64,000 nucleotides of DNA from Arthrobacter cupressi (GTDB lineage: Bacteria; Actinomycetota; Actinomycetes; Actinomycetales; Micrococcaceae), in NCBI RefSeq assembly GCF_900099975.1, contig NZ_FNEI01000017.1:29102-93101 (forward strand), given 5' to 3'. The notes beneath the pieces were generated by a model. It worked only from the letters and a program-made list of their open reading frames with translations, had not been told where the DNA came from and did no database searches. Position numbers and translations under genes: made by a program. Positions 17,577 to 26,160 of the stretch are shown here, one piece after another; the first letter of the stretch is position 1; each line of letters begins with the position of its first letter.

Positions 17577-17628
17577 TTTCTTTGCTTCTCCTCTGTCGCT
17601 GGTACTACTGGGTTGTTTCCTGGTGCGG

Positions 17629-18084
17629 TCAGTTGCCGTCGTACGCCTTCTGCAGGACGTCAAGGTCCAGTTTCTGCATCTTGAGCATCGCTTCCATGGC
17701 CCGCTGGGAACCTTCGGGATCAGGACCTGACAGCAGCCCGGGCAGCGCCGTCGGAACGACTTGCCAGGACACCCCGAACTTGTCCTTGAGCCAACCGCAT
17801 TGGCTTTCCTCTCCCCCGGCCGTTAAGGCGTCCCAGTAGCGGTCCACCTCATCCTGGGAGTCGCAGTTGATGATGAAGGACACCGCTTCCGTGAAGTTGA
17901 ACATCGGCCCGCCGTTGAGGCCGAGGAACTCGCGCCCTTCAAGGCTGAACTCGACCGTCATGGCCTTGCCGTCCGGGCCGGGCATGGTGGTGCCGATGGA
18001 TGAATCGGGAAAGATCCCTGTGTAAAAGGCGGCGGCTTCTTCGGCCTGGCCGTCGAACCAAAGACAGGTGGAAATCTTCTGCAT
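17629..18084 (-). CDS. VOC family protein (3-demethylubiquinone-9 methyltransferase-like fold)
   Basis: 151 residues beginning ISTCLWFDGQAEEAAAFYTGIF, with GGPMFNFTEAVSFIINC in the middle and KDKFGVSWQVVP near the end. That pattern marks the Pfam 3-dmu-9_3-mt branch, which despite its name is a VOC-fold group with no proven methyltransferase activity. The ATG at 18084 is the first with homology; the frame upstream lacks it. The end (AMEAMLKMQKLDLDVLQKA) matches the usual terminal helix. Confidence 0.88.
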   Translation of the reverse strand: MQKISTCLWFDGQAEEAAAFYTGIFPDSSIGTTMPGPDGKAMTVEFSLEGREFLGLNGGPMFNFTEAVSFIINCDSQDEVDRYWDALTAGGEESQCGWLKDKFGVSWQVVPTALPGLLSGPDPEGSQRAMEAMLKMQKLDLDVLQKAYDGN

Positions 18085-18172
18085 GACTGTGAGTCCGTCC
18101 CTCCCATATGCTGATGGCGCGTTGAGCCCCCGACTGAGGCTAGTCCGCCGGCACCTCCAGCACAACGGTCTG

Positions 18173-18550
18173 TCAGTCACCTGCGGCGGGGGTGCGGGAA
18201 ACCAGCGCCACGGTGTTGCCCTCGCTGTCTTCGATGAACGCCATCCACTCCTCGGTTCCTGCCGGCCCAAGGGTCGAATCGGGGTGGGTGAAGACCAATT
18301 GCGGCCGCGCAACTACCTTCACGCCGCGCCCTTCGAGCCGGGTTAGTGCTGCATGGAGATCAGACTGCTCCAGGTAGATCAGCGCCGCCGGGGCGCCGCG
18401 TTCAAGGAGCAGCCTGACGCCGCCAAGGTCAAAGAAGAGCAATCCAGGCTGATCGAAGCGCGCTAGCGGCTGGGCGCCCAACAGGTCCGCGTAGAAGGCG
18501 GCGGCCCGGTCGAGGTCCACCGCACGTTGCGCAATCTGGATGATTTTCAT
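18173..18550 (-). CDS. VOC family protein (glyoxalase/bleomycin-resistance type)
   Basis: 125-residue protein with two beta-alpha-beta modules: IAQRAVDLDRAAAFYADLLG with GLLFFDLGGVRLLLE, then IYLEQSDLHAALTRLEGRGV with EEWMAFIEDSEGNTVALV. The Glu in the last segment is the usual metal ligand. GGAGG lies 8 nt before the ATG at 18550. Substrate unknown. Third of three neighbouring VOC genes. Confidence 0.88.
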   Translation of the reverse strand: MKIIQIAQRAVDLDRAAAFYADLLGAQPLARFDQPGLLFFDLGGVRLLLERGAPAALIYLEQSDLHAALTRLEGRGVKVVARPQLVFTHPDSTLGPAGTEEWMAFIEDSEGNTVALVSRTPAAGD

Positions 18551-18645
18551 GGGGGCCTCCCGCCGTTCACACTCCAGCCCCATCCTGCTCCGGCGGCGGC
18601 CGGGCTTCAAGATCGGGAGGGTTCGAAAGGGGGTGCCGGCCGGGA

Positions 18646-18651
18646 TAGGGT
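18646..18651 (+). promoter_or_regulatory. -10 box (TAGGGT) of the DUF3054 gene
   Basis: TAGGGT, 6 nt before the ATG at 18658; leaderless arrangement. Confidence 0.45.
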
Positions 18652-18657
18652 CGGAAC

Positions 18658-19053
18658 ATGCCTTCAAGCCCCCGGCAATTCCTGCTGCCTGCCTCCGCTG
18701 CCCTCATCGACGCCGCCCTGGTCCTGCTGTTCGCGGCGATCGGGAGGGACACCCACCAGCGCGGGGAATCCGTGTTCGGCCTCTTCGACACCGCCTGGCC
18801 TTTCCTTGCTGGAGCCGCAGTGGGCTGGCTGCTCGCCCGCGCGTGGCGCGCCCCGCTCGCAGCGTGGCCGACCGGCGTCGTGATCTGGGTCTGCACTGTT
18901 GCGGGCGGCATGCTGCTCCGGCTGACGAGTGGGCACACCGCAGCGCTCGCGTTCATCGTGGTGGCCCTGATCACTCTCGCGGTTTTCCTGCTCGGGTACC
19001 GGCTGCTGTGGTCGCTGCTGCTGCGCCTGCGGCGTTCCGCCCGCCGCTCCTGA
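18658..19053 (+). CDS. DUF3054 membrane protein
   Basis: 131 residues with four predicted membrane helices (about 8-26, 40-58, 67-86, 94-118) and a basic C-terminus LRRSARRS. The GRDTHQRG segment after helix 1 is typical of DUF3054, a small actinobacterial membrane family of unknown function. The gene ends 10 bases before the 57-bp tandem repeat. Confidence 0.82.
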   Translation: MPSSPRQFLLPASAALIDAALVLLFAAIGRDTHQRGESVFGLFDTAWPFLAGAAVGWLLARAWRAPLAAWPTGVVIWVCTVAGGMLLRLTSGHTAALAFIVVALITLAVFLLGYRLLWSLLLRLRRSARRS

Positions 19054-19063
19054 CCCGGGAGAG

Positions 19064-19278
19064 GCGAGGGTCCCGGGGCGAGCGGAGCGAGACTTGGGAG
19101 CCGGCGGTGGGCCCACGTCGGCGAGGGTCCCGGGGCGAGCGGAGCGAGACTTGGGAGCCGGCGGTGGGCCCACGTCGGCGAGGGTCCCGGGGCGAGCGGA
19201 GCGAGACTTGGGAGCCGGCGGTGGGCCCACGTCGGCGAGGGTCCCGGGGCGAGCGGAGCGAGACTTGGGAGCCGGCGG
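19064..19278. repeat. 57-bp perfect tandem repeat, about 3.8 copies
   Basis: Copies start at 19064, 19121, 19178 and 19235; the first three are full and identical, the last ends after 44 bases. Each full unit contains GCGAGCGGAGCGAGAC and a perfect 10-base palindrome GTGGGCCCAC. The unit is 19 codons long, so long frames stay open on both strands, but their repeated, low-complexity translations argue against coding. Identity of the copies points to recent expansion. It fills most of the 285-base gap between the DUF3054 gene and the Lrp-like gene. Confidence 0.95.
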
Positions 19279-19338
19279 GGACTAGGCTTGCATTCGTCCA
19301 CCGACACCCAGTCGCTGCTGCATAGGAAAGGCCCCACA

Positions 19339-19620
19339 GTGATCACTGCTTTTGTCCTGATCAAGACCGACGCTTCCAGAATCCCGGAAACGGCCGAGGA
19401 GATTTCCGCGATCCAGGGCATCAGCGAGGTCTACTCGGTCACCGGGGAGTGGGACCTGATCGCGGTGGCCCGGGTGACGAAGCATGAAGAACTGGCCGAC
19501 GTCATCGCCGACCGGCTGTCCAAGGTTCCCGCAGTGGTGCACACCACCACCCACATAGCCTTCCGCGCCTACTCACAGCACGACCTCGACGCCGCGTTCT
19601 CGCTCGGCTTCGAACAATAG
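19339..19620 (+). CDS. Stand-alone Lrp/AsnC ligand-binding (RAM) domain protein
   Basis: 93 residues made only of the RAM domain: ITAFVLIKTDASR, then YSVTGEWDLIAVARV and the end TTHIAFRAYSQHDLDAAF. There is no helix-turn-helix. Such proteins bind amino acids in the interface of octamers and may modulate full-length Lrp regulators. GTG start with AGGAAAGG upstream; a TAGGCT box at 19283-19288 just after the tandem repeat could give a leader of about 45 nt. It is convergent with trpD. Confidence 0.88.
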   Translation: MITAFVLIKTDASRIPETAEEISAIQGISEVYSVTGEWDLIAVARVTKHEELADVIADRLSKVPAVVHTTTHIAFRAYSQHDLDAAFSLGFEQ

Positions 19621-19636
19621 GCGCCCCAGGACGGGC

Positions 19637-20698
19637 TCAGCCCCGGCTGAGCCCGATCCAGGTCTCCAGGACCTTCGCTGCGGCTCCGGTGTCGATCGAC
19701 TCGGTGGCCCGCTTGTAGGCTGCATCCATCCGTTCCAGCAGGCTTCCGTCGGCGGACTCGGCAAAGGCCACCAGGCCTGCCGCCGCGTTCAGGAGCACGG
19801 CGTCGCGCACCGCACCGGGGGTTCCGTCCAGGACGCTGCGCACGACGGCGGCATTCGCCTTCGCGTCCCCGCCCTTCAGTTCGTCGATCGTTGAGGCAGC
19901 GATTCCCAACTCAAGCGGTGAGAAACGCTGTTCCCGGACCTCACCGTCACGGATTTCCCAGACGGTGGACGGGCCGGTTGTCGTCAGTTCGTCGAGGCCG
20001 TCTTCGCCGCGGAAAACCAGTCCCCTGCTCCCCCGCCGGGCGAGCACCCCGGCCACCAGGGGCGCCATGGCAGCGTTCGCGACGCCGACGGCGGACGCCT
20101 GCACATGGGCCGGGTTGGTCATGGGACCGAGGAAATTGAACGCAGTGGGAATTCCGAGTTCCTTGCGCGGCACGGCAGTGTGCCGGAACGAGGGATGGAA
20201 CACCTGCGCGAAACAGAACGTGATGCCGGCTTCCTCGGCGTTCCGGGCAACGCGGTCGATCGGGAGGTCGAGCCGGACGCCCAGCGCCTCCAGCACATCG
20301 GCCGAACCCGACGAGGACGACGCCGCGCGGTTGCCGTGCTTGACCACTCTCGCCCCGGCACCGGCCGCCACCAGGGCGGCCATGGTGGAGATGTTGACGG
20401 TGTTGAGTTGGTCACCACCAGTGCCGACGATGTCGAGCTTTTCGCCAGGGATGGACACCGGGTTGGCGTTGGCGAGCATTGCCTCCACAAGGCCTGTGAC
20501 TTCCTCCACCGTTTCGCCCTTGGAACGGAGTGCGACCAGGAACCCCGCGATCTGGGCAGGGGTTGCCTCCCCGGACATGATCGTGTTCATGGCCCACGCC
20601 GTGTTCTCAAGGGAGAGATCCTGTTTCCTGATCAAGGCGGCGATAAGGCCTGGCCAGGTGTTGCTTGCCTGCTGCTCGGATGCCGGTGAAGTCACCAC
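19637..20698 (-). CDS. trpD: Anthranilate phosphoribosyltransferase
   Basis: 353 residues; transfers phosphoribose from PRPP to anthranilate in tryptophan synthesis. The PRPP-binding GTGGDQLNTVNIST and KHGNRAASSSSGSADVLEALG match the family, as does the N-terminal helical region with LARKQDLS-like LIRKQDLSLENTAWAM. Two successive GTG codons (20698 and 20695) are possible starts. No other trp gene is adjacent, so trpD is separate from a trp operon here. Confidence 0.95.
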   Translation of the reverse strand: MVTSPASEQQASNTWPGLIAALIRKQDLSLENTAWAMNTIMSGEATPAQIAGFLVALRSKGETVEEVTGLVEAMLANANPVSIPGEKLDIVGTGGDQLNTVNISTMAALVAAGAGARVVKHGNRAASSSSGSADVLEALGVRLDLPIDRVARNAEEAGITFCFAQVFHPSFRHTAVPRKELGIPTAFNFLGPMTNPAHVQASAVGVANAAMAPLVAGVLARRGSRGLVFRGEDGLDELTTTGPSTVWEIRDGEVREQRFSPLELGIAASTIDELKGGDAKANAAVVRSVLDGTPGAVRDAVLLNAAAGLVAFAESADGSLLERMDAAYKRATESIDTGAAAKVLETWIGLSRG

Positions 20699-20831
20699 TC
20701 GATGCTAGCGAGCGAGCCGGGCCCATGACCAATGTGAAAGACGACGGGAACTTTTCCGCGCGATTTCGCGTCTTTGTAGAAAAAGTCCTCCCAAAAGGCG
20801 GTTCGCGTTGGGAACTCAGGACTTTTACAGA

Positions 20832-20837
20832 CATAAT
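20832..20837 (+). promoter_or_regulatory. -10 box (CATAAT) of ctaE
   Basis: CATAAT within a TACAGACATAATGTCC context, 6 nt before the ctaE GTG at 20844; leaderless start for the ctaE-qcrCAB operon. Confidence 0.55.
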
Positions 20838-20843
20838 GTCCTT

Positions 20844-21482
20844 GTGACATCTGCGACCCATGCCCCCAGTACCCCGGCGCACCCGACGCTGAACCGCCCC
20901 AATCTGGTTTCTGTTGGAACCGTTGTTTGGCTGTCCAGTGAGTTGATGTTCTTCGCCGGCCTCTTTGCCATGTACTTCACCCTGCGCTCCACTTCCGGAG
21001 AGATGTGGGCTGAAGAGACCGCCAAGCTCAACTTCCCGTTTGCGCTCGTTAACACCATCGTCCTGGTAGCAAGCTCCTTCACCTGCCAGATGGGCGTTTT
21101 CGCCGCTGAACGCCTTGAGCCGCGTCGCCGGGGCGGTGTATTCCAGCTCACCCGCTGGGGCATGAACGAGTGGTTCATCCTCACGTTCCTCATGGGTGGT
21201 TTCTTCGTCGCCGGCCAGACCACGGAATACGCGATGCTCGTTTCCGAGCACGTCTCGCTGTCTTCCAACGCTTACGGCTCCGCCTTCTACATCACCACCG
21301 GCTTCCACGGCCTCCACGTCATCGGCGGCCTTATTGCGTTCCTCTTCATCATCGGCCGCGCATACGCCGCCAAGAAGTTCGGGCACTTCGAAGCCACGTC
21401 GGCAATTGTCACCTCTTACTACTGGCACTTCGTGGACGTTGTGTGGATCGGCCTCTTCCTGGTCATCTACGTCCTCAAGTAG
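20844..21482 (+). CDS. ctaE: Cytochrome c oxidase subunit III
   Basis: 212 residues with five membrane helices, the family pattern of the short actinobacterial subunit III. Characteristic stretches are WLSSELMFFAGLFAMYF, a helix with TGFHGLHVIGGL and the closing SYYWHFVDVVWIGLF. Subunit III stabilises the aa3 oxidase and its oxygen channel. The GTG at 20844 was chosen because the CATAAT box lies 6 nt upstream; a longer frame from 20808 would run through the promoter. It heads the operon with qcrC-qcrA-qcrB. Confidence 0.95.
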   Translation: MTSATHAPSTPAHPTLNRPNLVSVGTVVWLSSELMFFAGLFAMYFTLRSTSGEMWAEETAKLNFPFALVNTIVLVASSFTCQMGVFAAERLEPRRRGGVFQLTRWGMNEWFILTFLMGGFFVAGQTTEYAMLVSEHVSLSSNAYGSAFYITTGFHGLHVIGGLIAFLFIIGRAYAAKKFGHFEATSAIVTSYYWHFVDVVWIGLFLVIYVLK

Positions 21483-21569
21483 CACGGCTTGGCTCTTGCC
21501 GTGCAAGGGCCTGAACAACAAAGAAGCGGCTCCCCGAGCCGACGCAGGATCGAATTAAGGAACCACCAC

Positions 21570-22358
21570 GTGAAGGCACTCTCGCAGAAGCGACGTCACC
21601 CACTAGCAGCCATTGCGCTGCTGCTGATGGGACTCCTCCTCACTGGTGGGCTGTACGCCGTCGCCACGACGGTCAACCAGGCCAAGGCAGAAACCACTAC
21701 CTTCAGTGCAAGCGACACTGAAGAGGGTAAGAAGCTGTTCGAGGCCAACTGCGCCACCTGCCACGGCATGGGCGCCAGCGGAACCAAGGACGGCCCTTCG
21801 CTGGTCGGTGTTGGTGCAGCTGCGGTTGACTTCCAGGTTGGCACCGGCCGCATGCCCATGCAGATGAACGGCCCCCAGGCCCAGAAGAAGCCGCTGCAGT
21901 TCAACGAAGACCAGACGCACCAGCTTTCGGCCTATGTCGCCTCCCTTGGCGCCGGACCGGCCATTCCCGAAGAACACCTGCTCGACGAAAAGGGCAACGC
22001 CGCCGAAGGTGGCGAGCTGTTCCGGGTCAACTGCGCCATGTGCCACAACGCTGCTGCAGCTGGCGGTGCCCTGACCCGCGGCAAGTTCGCCCCGGCACTG
22101 GCCGACGTCAGCGGCAAGCACATCTACGAAGCCATGGCCACCGGCCCGCAGAACATGCCGGTCTTCAACGACGCGAACATCTCCCCCGAGGGCAAGCGCG
22201 ACATCGTCACCTTCCTGAAGAAGATCGAAGCCAACGGCTCCCCCGGTGGTGCCGATCTTGGATCGCTCGGCCCGGTGGCCGAAGGCCTGTTTGTCTGGGT
22301 CGCCGGCCTCGGCGTGATCATCGCGTTCACCATCTGGCTGACGTCCCGCACGTCCTAA
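21570..22358 (+). CDS. qcrC: Diheme cytochrome c subunit of the bc complex
   Basis: 262 residues. N-terminal signal-anchor (about 12-35), two c-type heme sites CATCH and CAMCH, and a C-terminal membrane helix (about 235-257). In Actinobacteria this membrane-bound diheme protein passes electrons from the bcc complex directly to the aa3 oxidase, replacing soluble cytochrome c. The GTG follows TTAAGGA. Second gene of the ctaE-qcrCAB operon. Confidence 0.96.
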   Translation: MKALSQKRRHPLAAIALLLMGLLLTGGLYAVATTVNQAKAETTTFSASDTEEGKKLFEANCATCHGMGASGTKDGPSLVGVGAAAVDFQVGTGRMPMQMNGPQAQKKPLQFNEDQTHQLSAYVASLGAGPAIPEEHLLDEKGNAAEGGELFRVNCAMCHNAAAAGGALTRGKFAPALADVSGKHIYEAMATGPQNMPVFNDANISPEGKRDIVTFLKKIEANGSPGGADLGSLGPVAEGLFVWVAGLGVIIAFTIWLTSRTS

Positions 22359-22416
22359 GCGGCGCGCCAACGAACCTTCTGCCGTGTCCGCGCGGCAGCT
22401 TTGAATTGAAAATCCC

Positions 22417-22432
22417 CCCGGCATCTGCCGGG
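22417..22432 (+). other. Small hairpin in the qcrC-qcrA spacer
   Basis: CCCGGCA and TGCCGGG around 2 nt, 26 bases before the qcrA start, in a 100-base spacer. There is no U-tract, so an mRNA-stability or processing element is more likely than a terminator. Confidence 0.35.
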
Positions 22433-22458
22433 ACAACGAGAGAAGGATGAGGCGAATT

Positions 22459-23529
22459 ATGGGCAACCATAGTGACGGCAGTCCGAAACACTCGGGCACC
22501 GTAGCTACGGCTGGTCAGAATGAGGTGGAGAAGTTCCAGGATCCTGGACTTCCTCCGCATCGTTTGCGCCTGGCTGACACGGACCCGAAGGCCGCGAAGC
22601 GAGCCGAGCGTCAGGTAGCCATTCTGTTTGGCGTCTCCATTGTCGGTACCTTGATCTTCCTTGGCGCGTACTTCGCCATTGATCTCGGCGACGACTCGAC
22701 GATTGCCACGATCCGCAACCAGAACCTGCTGCTGGGCCTGGGCACTGCCTTTGCGATGCTCGGCATCGGCACCGGTATCGTGCACTGGGCCAAGGCCCTC
22801 ATGCCGGACCACGAGGTCTCCGAAGAGCGCCACGGGATCCGCACCGAGGAAGACCGCCAGGCTGCCGTGCGCATCGTGGACGACATCGTCGAAGAGACCG
22901 GCATCAAGCGCCGCCCGCTGATCCGCAACACCCTTCTGGGCGCGGTTGCACTGGCTCCCCTGCCGGCGATCGCCGTGTTCGGCGACCTTGGTCCCCGCCC
23001 CGACGACAAGCTCGCACACACGATGTGGGCCCCGCAGGACGGCAAGCTCAAGCGCCTCACCCGCGACCCCGACGGCACCCCGATCAAGGCATCGGATGTG
23101 ACCATCGGCTCGGCGTTCCACGTGATCCCCGAAGGGCTCAACGAACTCCACGAAGGCAAGCTGAACGAGAAGGCCAAGGCCGTCGTCCTGCTCATGCGCC
23201 TCAACCCGGACTCGCTGAAGATCTCCCCCGGCCGCGAAGACTGGAGCTACAACGGCATCGTTGCCTACTCCAAGATCTGCACCCACGTCGGTTGCCCTGT
23301 TGCTCTCTACGAGCAGCAGACGCACCACCTGCTGTGCCCCTGCCACCAGTCGACCTTCGACCTGACCCAGGAATGCAAGGTCATCTTCGGTCCGGCCAGC
23401 CGCCCGCTCCCCCAACTGCCCATCGCAGTTGACGCTGAGGGCTACCTTGTCGCCACGAGCGACTTCAAAGAACCTGTAGGACCGAGTTACTGGGAGCGTG
23501 ACGAGCATGAGCGCCTCATCAACAGCTGA
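22459..23529 (+). CDS. qcrA: Rieske iron-sulfur subunit of the bc complex
   Basis: 356 residues. Three N-terminal membrane helices between about 50 and 185, then the Rieske domain with the two cluster boxes CTHVGC and CPCHQS, the Cys/His ligands of the 2Fe-2S centre. Three helices are typical of actinobacterial QcrA, against one in mitochondria. ATG at 22459 was preferred over 22447, where the Shine-Dalgarno would touch the start codon. The 3' end overlaps qcrB. Confidence 0.96.
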   Translation: MGNHSDGSPKHSGTVATAGQNEVEKFQDPGLPPHRLRLADTDPKAAKRAERQVAILFGVSIVGTLIFLGAYFAIDLGDDSTIATIRNQNLLLGLGTAFAMLGIGTGIVHWAKALMPDHEVSEERHGIRTEEDRQAAVRIVDDIVEETGIKRRPLIRNTLLGAVALAPLPAIAVFGDLGPRPDDKLAHTMWAPQDGKLKRLTRDPDGTPIKASDVTIGSAFHVIPEGLNELHEGKLNEKAKAVVLLMRLNPDSLKISPGREDWSYNGIVAYSKICTHVGCPVALYEQQTHHLLCPCHQSTFDLTQECKVIFGPASRPLPQLPIAVDAEGYLVATSDFKEPVGPSYWERDEHERLINS

Positions 23530-25171
23530 CGTCCCCTTCGAAGCCAAGACCAAGGTCGGCCGCTTCACGGACTTCGTTGACGAACGCGTCGGCGGATCCG
23601 GAATCCTCCGCGAATTCGGCCGGAAGGTCTTCCCCGACCACTGGTCGTTCATGTTCGGCGAAGTGGCACTGTACTCCTTCGTCATCCTTCTGATGTCGGG
23701 CACCTTCCTGACGTTCTTCTTCGACCCGTCCATGGCGGAAACGCACTACGACGGCTCGTACACTCCGCTGTACAACGTCGAGATGTCCGTGGCCTACAGC
23801 TCCTCGCTGAACATCTCCTTCGATGTCCGGGGCGGCCTGTTCATGCGTCAGGTGCACCACTGGGCCGCTCTGCTCTTCGTGGCCTCGCTCGGCGTGCACA
23901 TGCTGCGTGTGTTCTTCACCGGCGCCTTCCGCAAGCCCCGTGAAATGAACTGGGTTGTCGGCGGCGTGCTCCTGATCCTGGCCATGGCTGCCGGCTTCAC
24001 CGGCTACTCGCTCCCCGACGACCTGCTCTCCGGCAACGGCCTGCGCATCATCGACGGCGTCATCAAGTCCATCCCGGTCATCGGGACGTACATCTCGTTC
24101 TTCCTGTTCGGCGGCGAATTCCCGGGCACGGCCATCATTGGCCGCCTTTACGTGCTGCACATCCTGCTGGTTCCTGCGCTCATTCTCCTGATGATCGTGA
24201 TCCACCTGTTCATGGTTGTGGTCCACAAGCACACCCAGTACCCGGGCCCGGGCCGCAACGACGGCAACGTGGTCGGCTACCCCCTCGGCCCGGTTTACGC
24301 GGCCAAGGCCGGCGGCTTCTTCTTCATCGTCTTCGGCGTGATCGCCCTGATGGCTGCAGCATTCACCATCAACCCGATCTGGAACTACGGACCGTACGAT
24401 CCCTCCCCGGTGTCGGCCGGTACGCAGCCTGACTGGTACATCGGTTTCGTCGACGGCGCTCTCCGACTGATGCCCGGCGTGGTGAACGACTTCCACTTCG
24501 AGTACGTGATCTTCGGACAGACACTGACCCTGAACGTGCTGCTCCCGGCCCTCGTGCCGGCAGGCATCATCTTCACCGTTCTGTTCACCTACCCGTGGAT
24601 CGAACGCTGGATCACCAAGGACAACCGCGAACACCACGTCCTGGACCGTCCGCGCAACGCTCCGACCCGCACGGCAATCGGCGTCGCCGGCTTCACCTGG
24701 TACTGCGTCATGTGGGCAGCCGCAGGCTCCGACCTCATCGCCACTCACTTCCACGTGTCGCTGAACGATGTGACCTACTGGCTCCGCGCACTGTTCTTTG
24801 TCGGCCCGATCATCGCCTTCATCGTGACCAAGCGCGTGGCTCTCGCCCTGCAGCGCAAGGACCGCGAGATCGCTCTGCACGGCCGCGAGACCGGACGCAT
24901 CGTCCGTCTGCCGCACGGTGAGTTCATCGAGGTCCATGCTCCGCTTGACGACTACAAGCAGTACAAGCTGGTCGGCTTCGAGTCCCCGGCCCCGCTTCCG
25001 GCGCAGCCGAACGAGCACGGTGTGGTGACCCGCAAGGAGAAGCGCCGTGCGGCACTCTCCAAGTGGTTCTTCGAAGACCGCGTCGCCCCGGCAACGCCGG
25101 CTGAAGTGGAAGCCGCCCACGGCCACCACGAAGCCATCGAAGGCAGCGAGCAAAAGAGCCTGAGCCACTAA
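23507..25171 (+). CDS. qcrB: Cytochrome b subunit of the bc complex
   Basis: 554 residues. Heme-bearing helices carry RQVHHWAALLFVASLGVHMLRV and LHILLVPALILLMIVIHLF; the quinol-site motif is present as the region after GPYDPSPVSAGTQPDW, and an extra C-terminal hydrophilic extension (about 430-554) is typical of Actinobacteria. QcrB oxidises menaquinol and is the target of Q203-type inhibitors in mycobacteria. The start overlaps qcrA by 23 bases; a GTG 9 bases upstream is an alternative. Confidence 0.96.
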   Translation: MSASSTADVPFEAKTKVGRFTDFVDERVGGSGILREFGRKVFPDHWSFMFGEVALYSFVILLMSGTFLTFFFDPSMAETHYDGSYTPLYNVEMSVAYSSSLNISFDVRGGLFMRQVHHWAALLFVASLGVHMLRVFFTGAFRKPREMNWVVGGVLLILAMAAGFTGYSLPDDLLSGNGLRIIDGVIKSIPVIGTYISFFLFGGEFPGTAIIGRLYVLHILLVPALILLMIVIHLFMVVVHKHTQYPGPGRNDGNVVGYPLGPVYAAKAGGFFFIVFGVIALMAAAFTINPIWNYGPYDPSPVSAGTQPDWYIGFVDGALRLMPGVVNDFHFEYVIFGQTLTLNVLLPALVPAGIIFTVLFTYPWIERWITKDNREHHVLDRPRNAPTRTAIGVAGFTWYCVMWAAAGSDLIATHFHVSLNDVTYWLRALFFVGPIIAFIVTKRVALALQRKDREIALHGRETGRIVRLPHGEFIEVHAPLDDYKQYKLVGFESPAPLPAQPNEHGVVTRKEKRRAALSKWFFEDRVAPATPAEVEAAHGHHEAIEGSEQKSLSH

Positions 25172-25186
25172 TCCCGGCAGGCTAAA

Positions 25187-25235
25187 GAAGAAGGCCCCGC
25201 CCGATCTGCATTGCAGACAGGACGGGGCCTTCTTC
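25187..25235 (+). terminator. Terminator after qcrB
   Basis: 13-bp arms GAAGAAGGCCCCG and CGGGGCCTTCTTC with a small inner hairpin in the loop. It lies between convergent qcrB and the GntR gene and can serve both. Confidence 0.85.
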
Positions 25236-25271
25236 GTATCCGGCGCCAGGGCGGGCGGGCCGGCCGCCTCG

Positions 25272-26054
25272 TCAGTAGCCCGTGCGCTGTCCCCTGGTGG
25301 GCCGCACGCCCGGACGCTGCAGGGGCACCCACAGCTTGTACCTGTCGGCGCGGTAGTAGGACACCGAATAGTCGACCATGGCCCTGGCCACGAAGGCGTG
25401 GCGCTGGATCTTGAGCAGGGGTGATCCGACGTCGACGTTGAGCAGGCGTGCGGTCGAGGGCGAGGCGGCCGTGGCCTCGATCATGTCTTCGCCCCACTCC
25501 ATCACCAGTCCGTACCGCTCGCTGAGCACGTTGTAGAGCGAGGTGGGGGGTGCTTCGTCGAGGAAGCCAGGGACCCGGTGCGCCGGGATGAAGTTCTCGT
25601 CAACGCTCATGGGTTCGTTGTCCGCGAGCAGGAGACGCCTGAAGCGCACCACCGGGGTCCCCTCATCAAGCTGGAGTTCCCGGGCAAGGAAGGCGCTGGC
25701 TGCGATCTGCTCGAAGCTCAGGACCTTCGCCGCCGGAACCATGCCGCGGCGCTGCATTTCCTCACTGTAGGACGTCAGCTTCACCTGAAGGTCCAGCTTG
25801 GGCTTCCGCACGAAGGTTCCCAGGCCGACGACCCTCTCGATGATCTCCTCGCCCACCAGGGCGTCGATCGCCTGGCGCACCGTCATGCGTGCCAGCCCGA
25901 AGCGTTCCGAAAGGTCCCGTTCCGAGGGCAGGGCCGCACCGGGACGGCACGAGTCCGTGATGAAGGTGCGCAGGATTTCGCGCAACTGGACATAGATCGG
26001 CACGCCGCTGGTGCGGTCGATTTCCCCAATGATTTTTGAAGCGTCAACGGACAC
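25272..26054 (-). CDS. GntR-family transcriptional regulator with UTRA domain
   Basis: 260 residues. A winged helix-turn-helix (about 18-80: VPIYVQLREILRTF, LPSERDLSERFGLARMTVRQAID, GTFVRKP) is followed by a UTRA effector domain (to about 245: VVRFRRLLLADNEPM, YSVSYYRADRYKLWV), the HutC/DasR subfamily. Members sense sugar phosphates or other metabolites. Position divergent from ptsH suggests control of sugar uptake, but no DasR-type operator was found between them. The GTG start lacks a ribosome binding site; a short upstream frame overlaps it. Confidence 0.88.
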   Translation of the reverse strand: MSVDASKIIGEIDRTSGVPIYVQLREILRTFITDSCRPGAALPSERDLSERFGLARMTVRQAIDALVGEEIIERVVGLGTFVRKPKLDLQVKLTSYSEEMQRRGMVPAAKVLSFEQIAASAFLARELQLDEGTPVVRFRRLLLADNEPMSVDENFIPAHRVPGFLDEAPPTSLYNVLSERYGLVMEWGEDMIEATAASPSTARLLNVDVGSPLLKIQRHAFVARAMVDYSVSYYRADRYKLWVPLQRPGVRPTRGQRTGY

Positions 26055-26088
26055 GGCAGACCACGGGTCCAAAGGCGGGCAATTCCAT
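26044..26088 (-). CDS. Possible leaderless 14-codon upstream ORF of the GntR gene
   Basis: ATG at 26088 lies 6 nt after a minus-strand TACGCT box (26095-26100). The frame encodes MELPAFGPVVCRVR and stops 10 bases inside the GntR gene, overlapping its GTG. Coupled translation could explain the missing ribosome binding site of the regulator. This is inferred from spacing only. Confidence 0.3.
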   Translation of the reverse strand: MELPAFGPVVCRVR

Positions 26089-26154
26089 AGGACAAGCGTA
26101 GGCGAATCCCGCTTGGCTGCGCTCCGCACGGACGTGGAACAGACGCCGCTGCGT

Positions 26155-26160
26155 TAGGCT
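26155..26160 (+). promoter_or_regulatory. -10 box (TAGGCT) of ptsH
   Basis: TAGGCT 54 bases before the TTG start; with a ribosome binding site downstream it implies a leader of about 48 nt. Confidence 0.4.

Noticed and set aside
18664..19285. Frames crossing the 57-bp repeats on both strands
   Set aside because: They stay open only because the unit is a multiple of three; translations are simple repeats without a start signal.
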